Assembly (NCBI RefSeq): GCF_000419525.1 | Contig: NZ_ATTE01000001.1 | Location: 5,004,001 to 5,068,000, forward strand | Origin: Leucothrix mucor DSM 2157 | Lineage (GTDB): Bacteria; Pseudomonadota; Gammaproteobacteria; Thiotrichales; Thiotrichaceae | Length of the DNA: 64,000 nt | Direction: 5' to 3' | Shown: positions 9,753 through 16,565 of the stretch, piece after piece | Numbering within the stretch: position 1 is the first letter of the stretch | Layout: every line of letters begins with the position of its first letter | Notes under the pieces: generated by a model | The model's database searches: none | What the model was told of the DNA's origin: nothing | What the model saw: only the letters and a program-made list of their open reading frames with translations | Program-made: the position numbers and the translations under genes

Positions 9753-9977
9753 GTGAGCAAGGACCATAGAGAGACTGACTATTCTGACGATTATGACTGG
9801 GATGTTGACACCGATTTTGATGATCGTGAATCAGACAAAGTGAAAGCCAGTGCCAAGAAAGTTAGTCGTAAGCGTAGTGTAAAACGTCGTCTTGATGATT
9901 ATTTTGAAGGCAAGCGATTGCGTGAAAGAAATCGCACACTTGATTACTTTGATGAGTCATTCGGCAGCGATTACTAA
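9753..9977 (+). CDS. Small charged protein, PA3496 family
   Basis: 74 residues starting at GTG (9753) behind CCGGAGA. The N-terminal half is very acidic (clusters of Asp with aromatic residues), followed by a basic block KKVSRKRSVKRRLDDYFEGKRLRERN. The R-R-x-x-D-D-Y-x-E-x-K-R-L-R-E pattern matches the PA3496 family, annotated as putative envelope-integrity proteins. It has no signal peptide or membrane segment. It is monocistronic, with its own intergenic region upstream and a terminator hairpin directly after the stop. Confidence 0.8.
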   Translation: MSKDHRETDYSDDYDWDVDTDFDDRESDKVKASAKKVSRKRSVKRRLDDYFEGKRLRERNRTLDYFDESFGSDY

Positions 9978-9986
9978 TCAAAAACG

Positions 9987-10020
9987 ATGGGCAGTGAACG
10001 ATCAGTTTGCTGCCCATTTT
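9987..10020 (+). terminator. Rho-independent terminator after the PA3496-family gene
   Basis: Inverted repeat ATGGGCAG (9987-9994) with CTGCCCAT (10010-10017), loop of 15 bases, followed by a short T run. It lies between two convergent genes and overlaps the last codons of the LysR gene by two bases, so it may act in both directions. Confidence 0.75.
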
Positions 10021-10861
10021 AGTTTTCAGTAATCACCTGCATAAACTTGTCGATCAAGGCCTGAGAGCTATTATCAGTGCGATAGACTGCAAATAAGTTA
10101 CGTTCAAATACGGGCGCGCCAGCCACTTCATACAGTGGAATCTGCGCAACGTTATTTGTAATAATTTGCTCGGGTAAATAGGCGGCGCGCCGTTTTATCC
10201 GCAATAAATCCAACGCCATCACGCCATAATTGGTACGGATAGAAGCGGCTGGAAATCCTGTAAATGCTCTTGAGTGTTCATGCTCAAATAGCGCCCCCCA
10301 ATCGACCATCACATAGCCTTTGCCCATTGCATTTTCCAGCAGGGTGTCAGGGTGATTGGCAAATAATTTCAGCTTGAGCGATGCGATATTGACCGACTGC
10401 AATACGCCGGAATTAATGGGGTCAAATACAAAGCCAATATCCAGCGAGCCACTCAAAATCAGCTCTTGCACATTATGCCCCGGATGAATCGTGAGATTGA
10501 GTGCTGTTTCAGGCATTTCCTCGCGAATTTTATCTACCCAGCCTTTTAAAAATAGGTGCCAAGTATCCGGCAAATAACCGAGAGATAAGGACTGTGTGTA
10601 CTCCTCCGGCAGCGCAACCATTTGGCGGGCACGTTCCCAACCACTGACTGTCATCTCCGCATATTTGTGAAAACGATGGCCCGCAGGCGTTGGCTCAATG
10701 GCATGGCGGTCGCGAGTAAATAACTTAACGCCCAGCCGTTCCTCCAGCAGTTTAATTCGGGCGCTGGCCGCTGACTGAGTGATGCACAGCTTCTCTGCAG
10801 ACTTTCCGAAATGTCGTGTCTGGTAAATCTCAAGGAACGTTTTTAAATGAGCGATATCCAT
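10019..10861 (-). CDS. LysR-family transcriptional regulator, HdfR-like
   Basis: 280 residues with the LysR winged helix-turn-helix at the N-terminus (MDIAHLKTFLEIYQTRHFGK, then TQSAASARIKLLEERLGVKLFTRD) and an effector-binding domain behind it. The order and wording of the N-terminal 60 residues are close to HdfR, the flhDC repressor of enterobacteria, although the effector domain is shorter and diverged. It is transcribed away from the ECF sigma gene with 233 bases between them. The target is unknown; no flagellar genes are present in this window. Confidence 0.88.
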   Translation of the reverse strand: MDIAHLKTFLEIYQTRHFGKSAEKLCITQSAASARIKLLEERLGVKLFTRDRHAIEPTPAGHRFHKYAEMTVSGWERARQMVALPEEYTQSLSLGYLPDTWHLFLKGWVDKIREEMPETALNLTIHPGHNVQELILSGSLDIGFVFDPINSGVLQSVNIASLKLKLFANHPDTLLENAMGKGYVMVDWGALFEHEHSRAFTGFPAASIRTNYGVMALDLLRIKRRAAYLPEQIITNNVAQIPLYEVAGAPVFERNLFAVYRTDNSSQALIDKFMQVITEN

Positions 10862-11059
10862 ACAGATTTAATAACCGATAACTGGCTGATTAGGTGGAGG
10901 AATGATATGTTTTTTTATCCACTAAATACATTAGTAAGTAGAAGCATTATACTTTTCTTAAGGCGGCGTTGTTTATTTACTGGTATAAGCGTGTGATAAG
11001 TAACGTTTTTTGGCTGTCAGACTAAGTATATTAAATGCTATGATATCTTTCGGATAATT

Positions 11060-11079
11060 TTTACGGAATATTCCGTAAA
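11060..11079. promoter_or_regulatory. Perfect 20-bp palindrome upstream of the ECF sigma gene
   Basis: The sequence reads TTTACGGAATATTCCGTAAA, a perfect 10+10 inverted repeat with no loop, 15 bases before the sigma factor start codon and just before its GAGG ribosome-binding site. A loopless dyad of this size is better explained as the site of a dimeric DNA-binding protein than as an RNA hairpin. Its position within the likely transcribed leader suggests repression. Confidence 0.6.
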
Positions 11080-11094
11080 TCTAGTGAGGTTTGT

Positions 11095-11691
11095 GTGGGT
11101 CTGTATGACATTTCATTGCTGAATGGAAAAGAGTGTAGTGAGTTACTTAGTCAGTTTGTTGATCAAAATGGCGACAATGGTAGTGCGTTATTCGGTATTT
11201 TAAGCCGATACATTAGCTACTGCAGCCACTCATTCCCCCACATCGGATTTCACGAGCGACAGGACATCCTTCAGGAAGTCGCTGTTAAAATTCTCTGCCA
11301 TGCTGATGATCTGCGCAAAAGTTGCAGCTTGCCACTGCTGTACACCATGGTTAGAAATCAGTGCATCGACCATATGCGCAAACACAAAACCCAATTAAAC
11401 GTCTATCAGCACAGCGCTGAGCCGGAAGAGAATCGTGCCTTGCCACCGCCGGGCACTGACCCCAGTTCGCAAGTCGCCATGCTGGATAATATTGATTGTC
11501 TGGATAAGGTATTCGATCATATTGAGTCACAGCCAACCGGCAAGATGGATCTCTTAATCTACACCCAGTTTGCCCTAGGCTTGAGCTATGCTGAAATCTC
11601 AGTAATGGTTGATCGTACCGTGAGCGCGGTTGGCCGACGTATTTCAATACTGCGCGACAGATTAAAGCAGTTACGCGAAGAGCTGTGCTGA
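11095..11691 (+). CDS. ECF-type RNA polymerase sigma factor
   Basis: 198 residues from a GTG start with GAGG at the correct spacing. Region 2 is recognisable (HERQDILQEVAVKIL ... LYTMVRNQCIDHMRKHK, about residues 50-100), and region 4 is a helix-turn-helix (TQFALGLSYAEISVMVDRTVSAVGRRISILRDRLKQL, about 155-195). Region 3 is missing, as in the extracytoplasmic function group. The next gene, 10 bases downstream, encodes a single-pass membrane protein with a short cytoplasmic tail, the usual arrangement for a sigma factor and its membrane-bound control protein. Confidence 0.9.
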   Translation: MGLYDISLLNGKECSELLSQFVDQNGDNGSALFGILSRYISYCSHSFPHIGFHERQDILQEVAVKILCHADDLRKSCSLPLLYTMVRNQCIDHMRKHKTQLNVYQHSAEPEENRALPPPGTDPSSQVAMLDNIDCLDKVFDHIESQPTGKMDLLIYTQFALGLSYAEISVMVDRTVSAVGRRISILRDRLKQLREELC

Positions 11692-11701
11692 GTTAGCGTT
11701 T

Positions 11702-12820
11702 ATGGACGATAAACAATCCAAAGATAAGCAGCCCTTAGACCGCTATTTACAGGTTTATACCCGCGATGAAGTGAAAGTCTTTTTCGATCGTGCAGTGACT
11801 GAGCTGGAGCGTCGGGATCAAGCGGCTAAAAAAAGAAAAGACCGCTACTGGCTTTGGGGTTTTATCGGCGCTTTAGCCGTGATCGTGGCAGTTGTGCTCG
11901 GGATTAAGCTATCTGGCCAGACCATTGCCGATAAGGCACAACAGTTGGTAGTAAATAATCCTCAATATAAGGTGATCCCTCAAGGTGAAGCGCCGGGTCT
12001 ATACCCAAATATGCTCCCCATCCCCGGGGGAGAAATGGTCATGGGGTGTAGTGTCGGCAAGGATGATATCGTTGGCTGCCGCGACACTGAGTATCCTGCA
12101 CATCTGGTCACCGTTAAATCCTTTGAAATCGCTCAACATGAAGTCACCGTTGCCCAATTCCGCCAGTTTATTCTTGAAACCGATTACCTGACGGATTCTG
12201 AAAAAGAGTTAGTAGGCTGTGTTTCGTTGAATTTAAACCAAGGTAAACCAAGTTGGTATATGGACCCTGAATATTCATGGCACTCGTCCCGCTTTGAAAT
12301 GTCGGAAGAGTCCCCCGTGGTCTGTATCAGCTGGGATGATACGCAAGCTTATATCAAATGGATAAACGCCAAGACGGGTCGCCAATACCGACTACCAACG
12401 GGTGCCGAGTGGGAATATGCCGCCCGCGCGGGTAGCTCCACCGCATTTGCCTGGGGTGATCGGCCACGTCGGAAGTTTGCCAACTACAAAGGCGTTGGCG
12501 GTGCGGATCGTTGGCGATATAGCTCTCCGGTGGGCAGTTTCCCCCCTAATGCCTTTAATCTTTATGATATGGCAGGAAATGTCTGGGAGTGGGTGGAAGA
12601 TTGTTGGCACGAACGTTACGACGGCGCGCCCAAAGATGGTTCCGCTTGGTTAACTCAGTGCGATAAGTTAAACACGCGAACGCGTCGAGGTGGCGCTTGG
12701 GATACTGTTGAAGCCTCCGTACGCCCAGCCATACGCAGTAAGGGCGGCGAAAATGACCGCAGCTATGTCTATGGATTTCGCTTGGCACATGATTTCATCG
12801 ACACTAAATCAAAAAAATAA
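11702..12820 (+). CDS. Single-pass membrane protein with SUMF1/FGE-sulfatase domain, putative sigma-factor partner
   Basis: 372 residues. A charged cytoplasmic N-terminus (1-48), one membrane helix (about 49-70) and an extracytoplasmic SUMF1-type domain (about 100-365) with IPGGEMVMG, EVTVAQFRQF, RLPTGAEWEYAARAG, NLYDMAGNVWEWVEDCW, RRGGAW and YGFRLAHD motifs. The cysteine pair that formylglycine-generating enzymes carry after the GG(A/S)W segment is absent, so sulfatase activation is unlikely; the domain may instead bind a ligand or assist a cell-envelope process. Because it follows the ECF sigma gene by 10 bases, the N-terminus could act as an anti-sigma segment, but it has no recognisable ASD or zinc motif. 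The coupling is inferred from gene order. Confidence 0.85.
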   Translation: MDDKQSKDKQPLDRYLQVYTRDEVKVFFDRAVTELERRDQAAKKRKDRYWLWGFIGALAVIVAVVLGIKLSGQTIADKAQQLVVNNPQYKVIPQGEAPGLYPNMLPIPGGEMVMGCSVGKDDIVGCRDTEYPAHLVTVKSFEIAQHEVTVAQFRQFILETDYLTDSEKELVGCVSLNLNQGKPSWYMDPEYSWHSSRFEMSEESPVVCISWDDTQAYIKWINAKTGRQYRLPTGAEWEYAARAGSSTAFAWGDRPRRKFANYKGVGGADRWRYSSPVGSFPPNAFNLYDMAGNVWEWVEDCWHERYDGAPKDGSAWLTQCDKLNTRTRRGGAWDTVEASVRPAIRSKGGENDRSYVYGFRLAHDFIDTKSKK

Positions 12821-12929
12821 AAATAATTTCACACGCCCCCCTAAGCTTTTTGTTTTTCATACGTCTTTATAAGTAAGCCAGTGCGATGTCCTCCTGAGAA
12901 AAGGAGGTTTGTAAACACCTGTATGAGTT

Positions 12930-13352
12930 GTGAGCTTTATGAAACAGACTACAAAAATAAACGTCGAAAATTCCAGTGAATTAATTCCAAGGCTGTTAAC
13001 CGAGATGATTGGCGCAGATGATCGATTGCATCGTCTGGCTAATCGTATCGATTGGCAGTTTCTTGAGCAGTCATTAGCCTCACGCTTTAACCCGGATATT
13101 GATCCATCTCCGCGCCTGATTATTGGCCTGCTTTATTTGCAAGCGCTTGAGAATCTTAGCTATGATGAGGTTCGCGCGCGATGGGCGTCCTCTCCAGCTT
13201 GGCAGTACTTCTGCGGAGAAACGTTGTACTGTCGTGAGTATCCATTACACCCTGCAGCTCTGAGTATTTGGAGCCGGGAAATTGGCGCTGCCGGCTGTAA
13301 GCTGATGCGTCATGCCTTAACCTTACAACCCATTCGTGAGGTAGTGCATTAA
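12930..13352 (+). pseudogene. IS5-family transposase, N-terminal fragment only
   Basis: 140 codons matching the N-terminal dimerisation region (DUF772) of IS5-family transposases: HRLANRIDWQFLEQ, RLIIGLLYLQALENLSYDE, RWASSPAWQYFCGE, HPAALSIWSREIG. The frame then ends after LQPIREVVH and the catalytic DDE domain is missing; the next gene begins 16 bases later. A dyad (CCTCCT at 12890, AGGAGG at 12902) precedes it. No clear terminal inverted repeats or target-site duplication were found. It is best read as a decayed remnant, though an expressed stand-alone fragment cannot be ruled out. The start may be GTG 12930 or ATG 12939. Confidence 0.75.
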
Positions 13353-13368
13353 ACAATAGAGGAATGCT

Positions 13369-13977
13369 GTGCGCCTGCCGTACTTAACGATTGCTGAGCC
13401 CTGTAGTTTTGAAATAGAACCCATTAAGCACTCACGCTTTCTTGCTTATGCAGCACCGGTTGGTGACGAAGCCGCCGCTCAGGATTTCATTCAAACCATT
13501 CGTATTGATCAACCCGACGCCCGGCATCATTGCTGGGCGTATGTGTTACGGGAACCTGAACGCGTAAAATTCAGCGATGATGGCGAGCCGGGCGGCTCTG
13601 CCGGTAAGCCCATGCTGATGCAGCTACAAGGGCGAGAGGTCTATGACCTTGCGGTAGTCGTTGTGCGTTATTTTGGCGGAACCAAGCTGGGTGTGGGTGG
13701 CTTGATGCGGGCTTACGGCGGCGCAGTTGGTCAGCTGCTGGATCGCGCGACACTGCGAACCGTCACTCCAAGCCTGCCGCTTTGGTTGGAATACGATTAT
13801 GTGGATACCACCAAGGTTGATATGGCACTGGCTGCATTGGAATTAGCACCGGCTGAAACGGTGTATGCCGAGCGCATTCGAGCCCGCTTACAAGTGCCGG
13901 ATACCGAGCTGGAAAGCATTGCTGAAACATTGAAAACTCAAGCCAGCGGCCGCATACATATTCTTCCTTATGATTGA
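13369..13977 (+). CDS. yigZ: YigZ/IMPACT-family protein
   Basis: 202 residues. The UPF0029/IMPACT signature is complete: HHCWAYVLRE, FSDDGEPGGSAGKPML, VVVVRYFGGTKLGVGGLMRAYGGA (about residues 45-122), followed by the C-terminal ferredoxin-like domain. Eukaryotic homologues regulate GCN2; the bacterial function is not settled, with roles in translation or protein handling suggested. GTG start at 13369 with GAGGAA upstream. It lies directly behind the transposase fragment and is probably transcribed from its own or a read-through promoter. Confidence 0.93.
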   Translation: MRLPYLTIAEPCSFEIEPIKHSRFLAYAAPVGDEAAAQDFIQTIRIDQPDARHHCWAYVLREPERVKFSDDGEPGGSAGKPMLMQLQGREVYDLAVVVVRYFGGTKLGVGGLMRAYGGAVGQLLDRATLRTVTPSLPLWLEYDYVDTTKVDMALAALELAPAETVYAERIRARLQVPDTELESIAETLKTQASGRIHILPYD

Positions 13978-14091
13978 TTAGATGACTAAGCAATTTGGGC
14001 AACGCTGGGTGGAGCAGGCTGACTTTCTATGTGTTAAACTTTTCCTGTTCCATAGCATATAACTATAAAATGTTTTTACGAGGGTACTAGG

Positions 14092-14547
14092 ATGAAAGAG
14101 CCTTTGCGGTTGCATGGCTTGCCGGGGTTTTGGTTGCGTTGCTTGCACTCAGCGCTGACCAATAAATTGCAAGCACGCTTAAAGAGTCGGGATGCGGGTG
14201 TTGCGGTGTCGGAATGGGTCACGTTGTCAATTTTGCACGAGCGGCCTGGATTGTCTATTAATGAATTGGCGCATTTGGCGGGCATGCATCAAGCGCCTAT
14301 TTCACGCATTGTTGATAAGCTAACAAAGAAAAACTTGGTGACGCGAGTGACGAGCATCGCCGATCGGCGTTCGGTTAAAGTTGAGCTGACCGCTGAAGGA
14401 ATGGCTTTGCGAGAGAGTTTGTTGGGCGTTGCTGCGGATAATGCAAAAGAGTCGTTTTCCTGCCTGACTGAGGAAGAGTTCAAAACCTTTATGCACACAC
14501 TGCAAAAAGTGTTGAGACACAATAACTTCGACAAAGCTGATTTTTGA
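14092..14547 (+). CDS. MarR-family transcriptional regulator
   Basis: 151 residues with the MarR winged helix: SEWVTLSILHERPGLSINELAHLAGMHQAPISRIVDKLTKKNLVTR, then the wing with the DRRSVKVELTAEG motif (about residues 75-105), flanked by dimerisation helices. Ligand and targets are unknown; none of the neighbours is an obvious efflux pump. ATG at 14092 is preceded by GAGGGTACTAGG. A strong hairpin follows the stop codon. Confidence 0.9.
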   Translation: MKEPLRLHGLPGFWLRCLHSALTNKLQARLKSRDAGVAVSEWVTLSILHERPGLSINELAHLAGMHQAPISRIVDKLTKKNLVTRVTSIADRRSVKVELTAEGMALRESLLGVAADNAKESFSCLTEEEFKTFMHTLQKVLRHNNFDKADF

Positions 14548-14557
14548 CTGTGTAACC

Positions 14558-14596
14558 ACGCGCCGGCTCCGTAATTAACTTATGGGGCCGGCGCGT
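14558..14596. terminator. GC-rich hairpin between convergent genes
   Basis: ACGCGCCGGC (14558-14567) pairs perfectly with GCCGGCGCGT (14587-14596), 19-base loop. There is no T run on either side, so termination would depend on another factor, but the place between the MarR gene and the convergent Lin0512 genes fits a transcription barrier. Confidence 0.5.
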
Positions 14597-14613
14597 TGCG
14601 TATAAGCCTGCGA

Positions 14614-14976
14614 TTAAGCCGGCTTGTACTGACCGTCCGGAATATCCAGTCTGGCTGCAACGGCCGCTGAAGCAATCACCGTCACGGTTTGTTGAACTGG
14701 ATCAGACACATTTAAACCACCAAATACCGTATTCACTTTCACCGACCCAAATGGGATTTGGCTGGCGATGACTTTGGTGTCGACTTTATCCGGCTGCTGA
14801 GTGCCGATAGTAACTTCCACCTGCATACTGTCGTGATCAATACCCATTGAGCGAAACAGTGAAATGGAGCTGTGGTGTAAGGCATCTTGCACGGCGCGTA
14901 CGGCGGCTTTGGTGTAGTCTTCACCGTACAAATCGTTGCCAGTACCCATCTCTAAGATAATTCGTTGCATGGTCAT
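14614..14976 (-). CDS. Lin0512-family protein (second of a tandem pair)
   Basis: 120 residues from the ATG at 14976 (MTMQRIILEMGTGNDLYGEDYTK...). The motif E-M-G-x-G-x-D-L-x-G-x-D-Y-T-K-A-A-x-R-A-V-x-D-A-L, followed by VEVTIGTQQPDKVD and FGSVKVNTVFGGLNV, is the Lin0512 family signature. Function unknown. The start codon overlaps the stop of the upstream paralogue by 4 bases (ATGA), so the two are translationally coupled and are likely to form a heteromer. The longer frame to 15051 runs through the paralogue and is not coding. Confidence 0.85.
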   Translation of the reverse strand: MTMQRIILEMGTGNDLYGEDYTKAAVRAVQDALHHSSISLFRSMGIDHDSMQVEVTIGTQQPDKVDTKVIASQIPFGSVKVNTVFGGLNVSDPVQQTVTVIASAAVAARLDIPDGQYKPA

Positions 14977-15329
14977 GCCAAGCTCTCCTCTGCAAAGTCT
15001 AAATACACCACAGCGGCGGCATTGGCCATTACTGTCGTTTTGGTCCCGCAATCACTCAGAATGTCCAGACCACCTTGCACGACTTCTACGCTGGCTTGGC
15101 CGTAAGGAAATACTGCTTTAACTACGTCCTTGTCAACCAGCTCTGGCTTGGCGACGCCGATACTGACTTCGATCAGCATTTTCTCTTTATCAAAGCCAAA
15201 CGCCGGCGCAATCGTCAGCGAGTTGTGCCATAGGGCATCCTTCACTGCGCGAACCGCTGCTTTTGTATAGTCCTGACCTTGCAGGTCAGTGCCCATACCC
15301 ATTTCAACCACCATCCGTCTTTTTGCCAT
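14973..15329 (-). CDS. Lin0512-family protein (first of a tandem pair)
   Basis: 118 residues from ATG 15329, with AAGGAAATAACC before it. It carries the same backbone as its neighbour (VEMGMGTDLQGQDYTKAAVRAVKDAL, IEVSIGVAKPELVD, QASVEVVQGGLDI), at roughly 35-40 percent identity by eye, so the pair arose by an old duplication. No catalytic motif is known for the family. A pair of diverged, overlapping paralogues suggests two subunits of one complex. Confidence 0.85.
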   Translation of the reverse strand: MAKRRMVVEMGMGTDLQGQDYTKAAVRAVKDALWHNSLTIAPAFGFDKEKMLIEVSIGVAKPELVDKDVVKAVFPYGQASVEVVQGGLDILSDCGTKTTVMANAAAVVYLDFAEESLA

Positions 15330-15471
15330 GGTTATTTCCTTAGTTAGTCGTTTGTCTGCATAGTGCACCAATTTCTACGCCAATGAAACAGCAGCCCATG
15401 ACAGGCATTGTCAGTGCTCGCTTAAGCGAATACCATTGGGCCATTAAGGCTTCAAACACAGGATACGCCGA

Positions 15472-16206
15472 ATGACAATGTTGAGTGTAAATGTTAATAA
15501 AATTGCGCTACTTAGAAACTCACGCGGACGTGATTTTCCAAGTGTGGTGGAGTTTGCTAAAAAGTTTATCGCATTAGGTGCGCAGGGCATTACCGTGCAC
15601 CCGCGTCAGGATGAGCGCCATATTACGCGTCAGGACGCTTATGATCTGGCCGAGTTGCTGGTGGATTATCCGGGCGTTGAGTTCAATATCGAAGGCTACC
15701 CTTCTGAAGAATTTTTGCAGTTGGTTGAAGACTGTAAGCCAGACCAGTGCACACTCGTGCCGGATGCCGTCGATCAGCTAACTTCTGATCATGGCTGGGA
15801 TGTAGCATGGCACAGCGAGTTGCTGGAAATGGTTACCACTCGCCTGAAAAAATCAGGGATTCGGGTTGCCGCCTTTTTAGATCCGGATGTGGAGCAGGTG
15901 CGCCGCGTGGCTAGCACTGGCGTTGATCGTATTGAGTTATACACTGAAGAATATGCCTCTGCCTACGGCACGCGAGAGCAGGCTGCGGTGCTAGCGAAAT
16001 ATGCTGATGCGGCTGCTGAAGCTCAGCGCTTAGAGCTGGAAGTGAATGCCGGACATGATTTAGACAGCCATAACCTAGCAACTTTCCTGACGATTCCGGG
16101 GATTCTGGAAGTGTCGATAGGGCATGTATTAACCGTGGAGTGTATCGAGCAGGGTATGCCAACGGTAATGGCTAAGTATTTGGAAATTTGTCAGGCATCA
16201 GCTTGA
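15472..16206 (+). CDS. pdxJ: Pyridoxine 5'-phosphate synthase
   Basis: 244-residue TIM-barrel enzyme that condenses 1-deoxy-D-xylulose 5-phosphate with 3-amino-2-oxopropyl phosphate in the DXP-dependent vitamin B6 pathway. Diagnostic segments are GAQGITVHPRQDERHITRQD (residues about 34-53), NIEGYP, CTLVPD, DRIELYTEEYA, EVNAGHDLDSHNL and EVSIGHVL. The N-terminal loop reads VNVNKIALLRNSRG rather than the common NIDHVATLRQARG, so this is a diverged PdxJ subtype. It is transcribed alone with the DUF1289 gene 22 bases downstream. The start could also be the ATG at 15478. Confidence 0.93.
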   Translation: MTMLSVNVNKIALLRNSRGRDFPSVVEFAKKFIALGAQGITVHPRQDERHITRQDAYDLAELLVDYPGVEFNIEGYPSEEFLQLVEDCKPDQCTLVPDAVDQLTSDHGWDVAWHSELLEMVTTRLKKSGIRVAAFLDPDVEQVRRVASTGVDRIELYTEEYASAYGTREQAAVLAKYADAAAEAQRLELEVNAGHDLDSHNLATFLTIPGILEVSIGHVLTVECIEQGMPTVMAKYLEICQASA

Positions 16207-16228
16207 TTGTTCAACACGGATTTAAAGC

Positions 16229-16450
16229 ATGACTGATAGCGCCCGCAGCACCCGACGACGCCGAACCAATCGATCCGAGATTGATTACAGTGTGCCTTCA
16301 CCCTGTGTAAAACTCTGTGGATTGAATAATGAAACGGGCCGCTGTGACGGTTGTTTTCGCACGATGGATGAAATCCGCGAATGGATGATTATGTCGCGAG
16401 AGCAAAAGCTAGACGTGCTGGAGCAAGTGGAGGTTCGTAAAGCAGAATAG
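16229..16450 (+). CDS. DUF1289 domain-containing protein
   Basis: 73 residues. SPCVKLCGLNNETGRCDGCFRTMDEIREW contains the four-cysteine pattern C-x3-C-x7-C-x2-C of DUF1289, likely to bind zinc or an iron-sulfur cluster. The N-terminus is basic (RSTRRRRTNR). Function unknown. It follows pdxJ by 22 bases and precedes a strong terminator, so pdxJ-DUF1289 is a likely two-gene unit. Confidence 0.88.
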   Translation: MTDSARSTRRRRTNRSEIDYSVPSPCVKLCGLNNETGRCDGCFRTMDEIREWMIMSREQKLDVLEQVEVRKAE

Positions 16451-16509
16451 GGTGGGTGTTGCTGAAGTTTGCTGAATTTAGCGGGTTGATGGCAATAAGC
16501 TAACCATAA

Positions 16510-16547
16510 AAAAAGCCTGTCAAAGGAGTGATCCTGACAGGCTTTTT
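16510..16547. terminator. Bidirectional Rho-independent terminator
   Basis: GCCTGTCA (16515-16522) pairs with TGACAGGC (16535-16542), preceded by a run of A and followed by five T, giving a U tract in both directions. It separates the DUF1289 gene from the convergent 5'-nucleotidase gene. Confidence 0.9.
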
Positions 16548-16565
16548 GCGTTGGAGCGGAGAGGG

